From Planctomycetes bacterium UBA7888 (GTDB taxonomy: Bacteria > Planctomycetota > UBA1135): DNA of 7,120 nucleotides. The stretch covers positions 1 through 7,120 of the forward strand of contig DLRM01000005.1 in the NCBI GenBank assembly GCA_002500505.1, in the 5' to 3' direction. Position numbers and translations under genes: made by a program. Within the stretch, counting starts at the first letter, position 1; every line of letters starts with the position of its first letter. The notes beneath the pieces are model-generated. The model saw nothing but the letters and a program-made list of their open reading frames with translations. It was not told the DNA's origin and made no database searches. Positions 1 to 5,997 of this stretch are shown piece by piece.

Positions 1-807
1 TGGAAGCCGGAGTGAGGCGGCAAGGAAACCGCCAAGAAGAAGCGCCCAGGATATCAGCCAGAGGAGAAACATGAGGATGAAAAAGGAGGCGAGTCCGCCA
101 TAGATTTTTTCAAAATGGCCTAAGTGTTCGAGCCAATAACGGAAAGAAAGACCCAACAAAAGCCAAGCGCCAAGAGTAAGCCCTGAACCTGAAAGCCAAG
201 CAGCGCGGGGCAAGGGAACTCCGGGGAGCACTCGGATTGCGAGCGCGGAAAAGCTAGCAAGAATGGCGACAACGAATGGCCACCGAAACCAAGTCGCAAG
301 TTGTCCAAATAAGGATTCGGCGTTGAAGACAGAGCCCAGGAATTGCAAGAGTTGAGGTCCAGCAATCAGAATTAAGAAACCCAATCCCGTTAAAGAAAGA
401 GCAAGTAGCGCCCAGACTAAGTCCAAGAGCCGCATGGGAAGCCATCTGTGCTTCGGTGGAACACCGTAAATCTTTTGGAGTCCCTGGCGGGCGGCTCGCA
501 CACCCCGTGAGGAGGCCCAAAGGGCTGGGATAAACCAAAGGAGGATTTCCCCCGGGGGACGGTGACGGGCAAATCCCTCCAAAAAGTCGCCCAAAAGCCC
601 CGCAATTTGAGGGGAAACACCAGCCAGGAGCTCCGTCGTGAGGGCCTCTACGCGAGTCTCCAAAGGCAAGAGGTCGAATGCCGCGACCAGGAGAATCAAG
701 GAAGGGAAGAGGGCTAGGAGAAAAGACCAGCCCATTTGAGAAGCCGCTCCCGAAAGACCGAAGCTACGGATGCTCCTAAGGAGGCTCAAAGGGCTCATGG
801 CGCGCAT
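1..807 (-). CDS. YihY/BrkB-family inner-membrane protein (C-terminus cut by window edge)
   Basis: The frame is open for 269 codons from an ATG at 807 to the left edge, so the last residues and the stop are missing. The protein is strongly hydrophobic, with likely membrane segments near residues 25-45, 128-150, 174-195, 208-223 and 238-265. Family-typical blocks are visible: an N-terminal GAASQMGWSFLLALFPSLIL (20-39), a central RGVRAARQGLQKIYGVP (101-117), and a C-terminal IYGGLASFFILMFLLWLISW (235-254). These match the YihY/virulence-factor-BrkB (UPF0761) family, whose molecular role is not settled; some members were once misassigned as RNase BN. Family members are usually about 280-320 or more residues, so most of this one is present. 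The start is uncertain: ATG 807 and ATG 798 are both in frame and neither has a clear ribosome binding site. The gene is divergent from the protease gene. Confidence 0.82.
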   Translation of the reverse strand, partial: MRAMSPLSLLRSIRSFGLSGAASQMGWSFLLALFPSLILLVAAFDLLPLETRVEALTTELLAGVSPQIAGLLGDFLEGFARHRPPGEILLWFIPALWASSRGVRAARQGLQKIYGVPPKHRWLPMRLLDLVWALLALSLTGLGFLILIAGPQLLQFLGSVFNAESLFGQLATWFRWPFVVAILASFSALAIRVLPGVPLPRAAWLSGSGLTLGAWLLLGLSFRYWLEHLGHFEKIYGGLASFFILMFLLWLISWALLLGGFLAASLRLP

Positions 808-857
808 TTGAAAAGCATAGCCAACGCCCAGCCATTCTTTTTCGTAATCTGAGGGAG
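808..857. other. Divergent intergenic gap between the YihY-like and protease genes
   Basis: These 50 bases must hold, or lie very near, the starts of two divergent genes. I found no convincing -35/-10 pair on either strand: TTGAAA at 808-813 on the plus strand has no good -10 partner. GAGGGAG (851-857) abuts the protease ATG. Promoters may lie inside the opposing coding regions. Confidence 0.4.
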
Positions 858-2213
858 ATGCTCACTGTACTCCCCCTTCTTCTCTTGGCTCCCCAAGGTC
901 TTTCTGCGACGGAGCATGAAATTTCCGAGCTTTTGGGCGACCGTTGGACCGTTGAAGCCGAAGTTTATTCTCAGGCTGGCCCTGCGGTGGTTTCCATTGA
1001 ACTTGAGGGCATCGTTCGCCAACGAGATTTCTTTGGGCGGTCACGCAAGCAAGAAGGGCAGTTAGGACAAGGAACCGGGGTGGTGATTGACTCCACGGGT
1101 CTTGTCATTACGAACGCACATGTCGCCGCCCCCGAGGGCCCAGGAATTGAGGTTCAAAAGATTTGGGTTTCTTTTGCGGAGGAGTTTGGTGGAGCGCGTC
1201 TCGAAGCCAAGCTTTTGAACGCCGCTCCGGAATGGGACTTGGCGTTGCTGAAGATTGAGGCTCCGGGTCCCTTCCGCTCAGTTCCTCTTGGTTCCAGTAA
1301 AGGTTTATTGAAAGGAGAAAAGGTGATTGCAATCGGGACACCTTTTGGGAATGACCACTCCATCACATCTGGAATTCTTTCTGGCTATCACCGCAACATC
1401 ACGGTGCGTACTCCTTCTGGTTCGAAAGAGATGCCGGGCCTGTTGCAAACGGATGCAGCCATTAATCCAGGGAATTCTGGAGGCCCCCTGTTGAACAGCT
1501 TGGGCGAATTGGTGGGAATCAATTCTGCAACGATGGAAGCTGCCGACGGAATTGGATTTGCGATTCCAGTTGACCGTGTTTCTGAAATCCTTTCAGATCG
1601 TCTTCTGGATGTCGATCATTCCACTCGATTTTGGTCAGGCATGAAAGTCCAAGAGGAGAATGGTCAGCTCGTGGTCGCTTCAGTGAATCCACGAGGCCCC
1701 GCTGCCAAGGCCGGGATTGAAATTGGCGATGTCATTTTGGAAGTGGAAGGGCAAACCGTTCCGGACAAGCGGACATACGCGGGCCAAGTCTTGCCCTTGA
1801 GCGAAGGCACCAAGGTAGAGCTCACGGTGCGCAACAAAAACAAGATGCGCAATGCCACGATTACCTTGGCAAGCTCACGCGAACGAGATACTCGCGGATT
1901 GTTGGGGTTCGATGCACGCCGAAGTTTGATCTATGTACGTGAACGAGGGCGTCGCCGAGGAGTGACTGTTTTGGAAATTACCCAAGTCTTTCCGGACAGC
2001 CGTGCGGAAGAACTTGGCTTGATTCCTGGAGACAGGATTGCCGCTGTGAAAGCGACACGACCCGATGGAAAAACTGACTGGATTTATCCCGACTCGCTTT
2101 CCGAACTCATTGCAATTGTGCGCGGCCCCGATTTCATCAGGGATGGGGAGAACATTTGGATTCTTCGCGAGGACAGCTCCTTTAGAGGGAGCCTTCTATT
2201 AGAAGGGGCTTAG
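858..2213 (+). CDS. DegP/HtrA-like periplasmic serine protease with two PDZ-like domains
   Basis: This 451-residue protein looks like an S1C-family (Deg/HtrA) protease, which degrades or refolds damaged proteins in the periplasm. Residues 1-17 form a hydrophobic signal-peptide-like segment ending LSA, with no basic residue before the core. The trypsin-like domain spans about 34-255. Its triad is visible as H88 in TNAHV, D127 in WDLALLK and S207 in INPGNSGGP. A first PDZ domain lies at about 258-340 (NPRGPAAKAGIEIGDVIL) and a second, more divergent one at about 345-445 (FPDSRAEELGLIPGDRI). The second is preceded by a very basic stretch, RERGRRRG (361-368). The length is close to DegP, although the region before the His motif is short. 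The ATG at 858 directly follows GAGGGAG, which is too close to be a normal ribosome binding site, so the start may be wrong. A DegQ- or DegS-like role cannot be excluded, but two PDZ domains argue against DegS. Confidence 0.92.
   Translation: MLTVLPLLLLAPQGLSATEHEISELLGDRWTVEAEVYSQAGPAVVSIELEGIVRQRDFFGRSRKQEGQLGQGTGVVIDSTGLVITNAHVAAPEGPGIEVQKIWVSFAEEFGGARLEAKLLNAAPEWDLALLKIEAPGPFRSVPLGSSKGLLKGEKVIAIGTPFGNDHSITSGILSGYHRNITVRTPSGSKEMPGLLQTDAAINPGNSGGPLLNSLGELVGINSATMEAADGIGFAIPVDRVSEILSDRLLDVDHSTRFWSGMKVQEENGQLVVASVNPRGPAAKAGIEIGDVILEVEGQTVPDKRTYAGQVLPLSEGTKVELTVRNKNKMRNATITLASSRERDTRGLLGFDARRSLIYVRERGRRRGVTVLEITQVFPDSRAEELGLIPGDRIAAVKATRPDGKTDWIYPDSLSELIAIVRGPDFIRDGENIWILREDSSFRGSLLLEGA
2190..2210. 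terminator. Possible hairpin at the convergent gene ends
   Basis: AGCCTTCT (2190-2197) can pair across a three-base loop, ATT, with AGAAGGGGCT (2201-2210) if two G residues bulge out; the inner six base pairs are perfect. It lies in the last codons of the protease gene, just before the shared stop region, where a terminator serving both converging genes would be expected. A second, overlapping option pairs AGGGG (2204-2208) with CCCCT (2218-2222). No run of T follows on either strand, so this is not a standard intrinsic terminator and could be chance. Confidence 0.3.
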
Positions 2214-3187
2214 CGAACCCCTGCCCTTAGCCATTCAGCGTAGCGGGAAAGACCGTCCACTACCAAAGTGTGCGGGTCGTAACCCAAGTGCTCACGGGCT
2301 TTATCAATGTTGGCGTAGGTAATCGTGACGTCGCCAGGCTGTAAAGGAAGTTCCTCAATGTTGGGCGTGACACCAAAGGCCTCCCCCATCTGAGAGATGA
2401 GTTCGGAAAGTGTCGTAGTACGTGATTCGCCCAAGTTATAAACCTCGTACCCATGGCAACATTCCATCGCACGAATAACTCCATCGATAATATCGTCAAT
2501 GTAGGTGTAGTCACGGGCCGTGCTTCCGTCGCCAAACATGGGGATGGAACCACCCTCTTGGAGAAGCTTGGCGAATTTTGCAATTGCCATCTCTGGGCGT
2601 TGGCGCGGCCCGTAAACAGTAAAGAAACGAAGAGCGGATATCGGGATGTTGTAGAGATTGTGATACGTGTAAGCGAGAACTTCGCAAGCCTTCTTGCTCG
2701 CCGCATAAGGTGACACCGGACAAGAGACTTCATCGGTTTCAGAAAAAGGTGTCTGACTAAGGCCGCCATAGACGCTAGAGGAAGACGCCATCACGAAACG
2801 AATGGCCGGGTTGGAATTGCGGACGGCGTCTAGGAGGGACAAGGTCCCCTGGACATTGACATCAAAATAAAGGGCCGGGTTCTCAAGGGAAGGCCGCACA
2901 CCCGCTCGCGCGGCGAGATGCATGATGACATCAAAGCCTCCATCTTGCACCAATGCTTGCATGGATTCGCGGTCACGAATGTCCGCTTCAACGAGGGTGT
3001 AGCCGGGGTCCTGAAGCGCATCTTGAACGTTGGCTCGTTTGAGGCTCGGGTCGTAAAAATCATCGAAACAATCGAGTCCAACCACTTCGGCGCCCATCTG
3101 AAGGCACCGTTCAGCCAAATGGGAGCCAATAAAGCCGCCAGCACCCGTAATAAGGACTTTATTGAAGGGGCGAGATTCAAGAACCAT
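2210..3187 (-). CDS. SDR-family nucleotide-sugar 4-epimerase, probably UDP-glucuronate 4-epimerase
   Basis: This 325-residue protein is an extended short-chain dehydrogenase that inverts C4 of a UDP-sugar using bound NAD, in the cytoplasm. The Rossmann NAD motif TGAGGFIGSH is at 14-23. The catalytic SSSSVYG is at 135-141, with Tyr161 and Lys165 in YAASK. D39 ends the second beta strand, as in NAD-dependent members. The block GLDCFDDFYDPSLKRAN (37-53) and HLAARAGVRPSLENP (90-104) resemble UDP-glucuronate 4-epimerases, which make UDP-galacturonate. However, the segment after FFTVYGP reads RQRPEM, where many characterised enzymes of that type have WGRP, so UDP-glucose 4-epimerase or another 4-epimerase remains possible. 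ATG 3187 begins two bases after the glmS stop and has no clear ribosome binding site, so translation is probably coupled. It is the last gene of the operon and overlaps the end of the converging protease gene. Confidence 0.85.
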   Translation of the reverse strand: MVLESRPFNKVLITGAGGFIGSHLAERCLQMGAEVVGLDCFDDFYDPSLKRANVQDALQDPGYTLVEADIRDRESMQALVQDGGFDVIMHLAARAGVRPSLENPALYFDVNVQGTLSLLDAVRNSNPAIRFVMASSSSVYGGLSQTPFSETDEVSCPVSPYAASKKACEVLAYTYHNLYNIPISALRFFTVYGPRQRPEMAIAKFAKLLQEGGSIPMFGDGSTARDYTYIDDIIDGVIRAMECCHGYEVYNLGESRTTTLSELISQMGEAFGVTPNIEELPLQPGDVTITYANIDKAREHLGYDPHTLVVDGLSRYAEWLRAGVR

Positions 3188-3189
3188 GG

Positions 3190-5043
3190 TTATTCAACAG
3201 TAACGGATTTGGCAAGGTTACGGGGTTGGTCCACATCTTTGCCCAAGCGTTTGGCGACTTCATAGGAAAGTTGTTGAAGTGGAATGACATTCACGAGCGG
3301 GGATAAGTGTTCGGGGACTTCGGGGACAAACAGGGTGGCATCCGCAAGGCCAGAAACTTTCTCGTCTCCTTCGGCTGCGACGGCAACCACCGCTCCACTC
3401 CGAGCGCGAACCTCCTCAATGTTGGAGACCATTTTTTCATAGGTGCGGCCTGGAGTTGCGATTGCAACGACGGGGAAGGAGTCATCAATCAAAGCAATCG
3501 GTCCATGTTTCATCTCGCCCGCGGGATAACCTTCTGCGTGGATGTAAGAGATCTCTTTGAGCTTGAGGGCGCCTTCCATCGCGATGGGGTGATTAAATCC
3601 GCGGCCAAGGAAGAGACAAGAATTCACGGGGGCCAGGATGTCGGCGGCTTTTTGGACGGCTTGGGCGGCTGCTTCAGAAAAGAGGGCGTCTAGTTTGGGG
3701 CGCAGGTGACGGAGGTCTGATAAAAGTTCAAAACCCTGTTCCTGTGAAAGAACTCCCCTAGCTCGACCGACTCGAAGGGCCAACAGATAAAGGGCGGCAA
3801 GCTGGCCAAAGAAAGCCTTGGTGGAGGCAACCCCCACTTCGGGCCCGCAGTGCGTTAAGACAACGTGGTCAGCTTCTCGGTCCAAAGTGGAACCACGAAC
3901 ATTACAGATGCCAAGAACTTTTCCACCGCGGCTTTGAACTTCTCGCATGGCGCGAAGGCTGTCGGCAGTTTCACCAGACTGAGAAATAATAACCGTTAAG
4001 GCGTCACCTTCTTTAAGTTTGGGTGAGTAAAGGAACTCACTGGCATTTACAACATCGCCCGGAAGCTGAGCAAATTCCTCCAAAAATAACTTACCAAGCA
4101 TGGCGGAGTGGAAGGAGGTCCCCATCGCCATAAATCGAAGGCGAGAAAAAACACAGAGAGCTTGGTCGTCCAACCCAAACTCACTTTCAAACTCAACGTC
4201 CCCCTCTGCGTCGTGAAGTCGGTCAAAGGCGGTTCGTGCAAGCACATCGGGTTGCTCTTCGATTTCTTTGAGCATGAAGTGGGGATAGCCCCCCTTCTCC
4301 GCTTGCTCAGGAGTCCAATCGCAATGTTGAACCGCCCGCTCAATGGTTTGGTTGTTTGGGTCGTAGATCTGGCAAGAGTCGGGAGTAAGGATGGCAGTTT
4401 CCCCATTTTCTAAAACAAGAAACTCTCGCGTGAGCCCCAGCAAAGCGGGCATATCCGATGCCGCACACGTAACGCCATCGCCAATGCCGACGACCAAAGG
4501 GGAATCGTGCCTCGCAATTACCAGAGAATCCGAATCAGATGCGGAAGCGGCAACGAGGGCATAGGCTCCGTGGACTCGGGGGAGAGCGGCACGAATGGCC
4601 GCATGCAAGTCACCAGAATTTTCTTCCAAAAGACTGGCGACGAGGTTGGCCAGAACTTCGGTGTCTGTGTCGGAAGAAAACTCATGACCGGCTTCCTGAA
4701 GTTCTGCACGCAGTTCGGCATAGTTTTCAATGATGCCATTGTGGACAACCACTACCTTTTCAAGGTGGTCACGGTGCGGGTGGGCGTTGCGGTCTTCGGG
4801 GGCGCCGTGCGTGGCCCAGCGGGTGTGGGCTAGAGCTATCGAAGATTCTGGGAGGCCATTTTGGCCTAAGTCCTCTTCAAGAACAGCAATCTTGCCCGTG
4901 CGACGGCGTACTTGAATCGCCCCGTCCGAAACAATGGCGACTCCAGCAGAATCGTAACCACGGTATTCCAAGGTCTTTAATCCCTGGATTACAGAAGGAA
5001 CTACATTTCCCTCTCTACCGACGGCGGCAACAATTCCACACAT
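3190..5043 (-). CDS. glmS: Glutamine--fructose-6-phosphate aminotransferase (isomerizing)
   Basis: GlmS converts fructose-6-phosphate and glutamine to glucosamine-6-phosphate, the first committed step to UDP-GlcNAc for peptidoglycan and lipopolysaccharide. The protein has 617 residues, close to the 609 of E. coli. The glutaminase domain (about 1-225) starts MCGIVA, with Cys2 as the nucleophile once Met is removed, and contains HTRWATHG (73-80), HNGIIEN (101-107) and SSDTDTE (123-129). Two SIS sugar-isomerase domains follow at about 295-430 and 465-600, with SQSGETADS (355-363), EVGVASTKAF (402-411) and EGALKLKEISYIHAEGYPAG (490-509). By alignment to E. coli, K494, E497, H513 and K612 match the isomerase catalytic residues, and the ending LAKSVTVE is canonical. 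One oddity is M307 where E. coli has Cys300 (AMGTS instead of ACGTS). The ATG is two bases after the decarboxylase stop, which leaves no room for a glmS ribozyme leader. Confidence 0.98.
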   Translation of the reverse strand: MCGIVAAVGREGNVVPSVIQGLKTLEYRGYDSAGVAIVSDGAIQVRRRTGKIAVLEEDLGQNGLPESSIALAHTRWATHGAPEDRNAHPHRDHLEKVVVVHNGIIENYAELRAELQEAGHEFSSDTDTEVLANLVASLLEENSGDLHAAIRAALPRVHGAYALVAASASDSDSLVIARHDSPLVVGIGDGVTCAASDMPALLGLTREFLVLENGETAILTPDSCQIYDPNNQTIERAVQHCDWTPEQAEKGGYPHFMLKEIEEQPDVLARTAFDRLHDAEGDVEFESEFGLDDQALCVFSRLRFMAMGTSFHSAMLGKLFLEEFAQLPGDVVNASEFLYSPKLKEGDALTVIISQSGETADSLRAMREVQSRGGKVLGICNVRGSTLDREADHVVLTHCGPEVGVASTKAFFGQLAALYLLALRVGRARGVLSQEQGFELLSDLRHLRPKLDALFSEAAAQAVQKAADILAPVNSCLFLGRGFNHPIAMEGALKLKEISYIHAEGYPAGEMKHGPIALIDDSFPVVAIATPGRTYEKMVSNIEEVRARSGAVVAVAAEGDEKVSGLADATLFVPEVPEHLSPLVNVIPLQQLSYEVAKRLGKDVDQPRNLAKSVTVE

Positions 5044-5045
5044 TC

Positions 5046-5993
5046 TTAATGAACAGTCTCGCTTACGCGGCCTCGGAAAAAGGGAATCGTTTTCTCTAAA
5101 CCCTCAGCAAGTTCAACTTGTGGCTCCCAGCCCAAGAGTTTTTTCGCTTTGGTAATGTCAGGTTGACGAACTTTAGGGTCATCAACAGGCAAATCTCGGA
5201 AGGCGATTGCGCGCTCAACCCCCAAGGCGTCTTGCACTCTTTGGGCAAATTCAAGAATGGTCATTTCGGTTGGATTCCCAATGTTTGTAGGGAAAGGCTC
5301 GTCCGATTGCATGAGGCGGTAGGCGCCTTCTAATAGATCGTCCACAAAGCAGAAAGACCGTGTTTGGGACCCGTCCCCAAAGACCGTGAGTTCTTCGTCA
5401 CGGAGGGCCTGCCCAATAAAGGCAGGAAGAACGCGACCGTCGTCTAAGCGCATTCGTGGACCGTAGGTGTTAAAGATGCGCATGATGCGAGTCTTCAAAC
5501 CATGGTGACGGTGGTAAGCCATGGTGATTGCTTCTGCAAATCGCTTGGCTTCGTCGTAGCAACCGCGGGGTCCGACTGGATTGACATTGCCCCAATAATC
5601 TTCTGGTTGGGGGTGTACGAGAGGGTCGCCATAACATTCACTGGTAGAGGCAATCAGGAATCGTGCCCCCTTTGCGAGGGCAAGCCCCAAGCAATTGTGT
5701 GTTCCCAGAGAGCCAACTTTCATCGTCTGAATGGGGATTTGAAGATAGTCAATCGGGGAGGCCGGAGAGGCAAAGTGGTAGATTTCGTCCAAATCACCCG
5801 GGAGGTGAATGAATTGGGTGACGTCGTGCTGAAAGAAAGAGAAAGCCGCGTTCTCCTTGAGATGTTCAATATTGCGTGCGTCTCCCGTAACAAAGTTATC
5901 CATACCCACAACTTCGTAGCCCAGACCAAGAAGTTTGTCGCAAAGATGAGAGCCAAGAAAACCGGCGGCGCCAGTGACGAGTGCGCGGGGCAT
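5046..5993 (-). CDS. UDP-glucuronate decarboxylase (UDP-xylose synthase)
   Basis: This 315-residue extended SDR enzyme oxidises UDP-glucuronate at C4 with bound NAD, loses CO2 and is re-reduced to give UDP-xylose, in the cytoplasm. The NAD motif TGAAGFLGSH is at 7-16, with acidic D32 in MDNF favouring NAD over NADP. Hallmarks of the UXS family are YHFASPASPIDY (72-83), IPIQTMKVGSLGTHN (86-100), ASTSECYGDP (115-124; T117, S118, E119), GPRGCYDEAKRFAEA (141-155; Tyr146 and Lys150) and DDPKVRQPDI (271-280; R276 aligns with the catalytic Arg). The length matches short bacterial UXS enzymes, with no membrane anchor and no ArnA-type formyltransferase domain. The start is well supported by AGAGGA nine bases upstream, inside the end of accC. 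It shares the substrate UDP-glucuronate with the likely product branch of the epimerase downstream of glmS. Confusion with dTDP-glucose 4,6-dehydratase is possible but unlikely given these blocks. Confidence 0.95.
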   Translation of the reverse strand: MPRALVTGAAGFLGSHLCDKLLGLGYEVVGMDNFVTGDARNIEHLKENAAFSFFQHDVTQFIHLPGDLDEIYHFASPASPIDYLQIPIQTMKVGSLGTHNCLGLALAKGARFLIASTSECYGDPLVHPQPEDYWGNVNPVGPRGCYDEAKRFAEAITMAYHRHHGLKTRIMRIFNTYGPRMRLDDGRVLPAFIGQALRDEELTVFGDGSQTRSFCFVDDLLEGAYRLMQSDEPFPTNIGNPTEMTILEFAQRVQDALGVERAIAFRDLPVDDPKVRQPDITKAKKLLGWEPQVELAEGLEKTIPFFRGRVSETVH

Positions 5994-5997
5994 GATG

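Noticed and set aside
120..620. Short minus-strand open frames inside the YihY-like gene region
   Set aside because: They are in other frames of the longer membrane-protein frame, which runs open to the window edge and carries family motifs.
808..836. Possible sigma-70 promoter starting at TTGAAA (808-813)
   Set aside because: The best -10 candidate, CATTCT, matches poorly and the spacing is 19 bases; not enough to call.
3188..3189. Regulatory leader or terminator between operon genes
   Set aside because: The gaps in the operon are only 2-4 bases, with no room for a separate element.
2918..3265. 115-codon plus-strand open frame across the epimerase-glmS junction
   Set aside because: It is antisense to two well-supported genes and has no recognisable product or ribosome binding site.
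3307..3693. 128-codon plus-strand open frame
   Set aside because: It is fully antisense to glmS, which is certain over this stretch; this is a codon-bias shadow.
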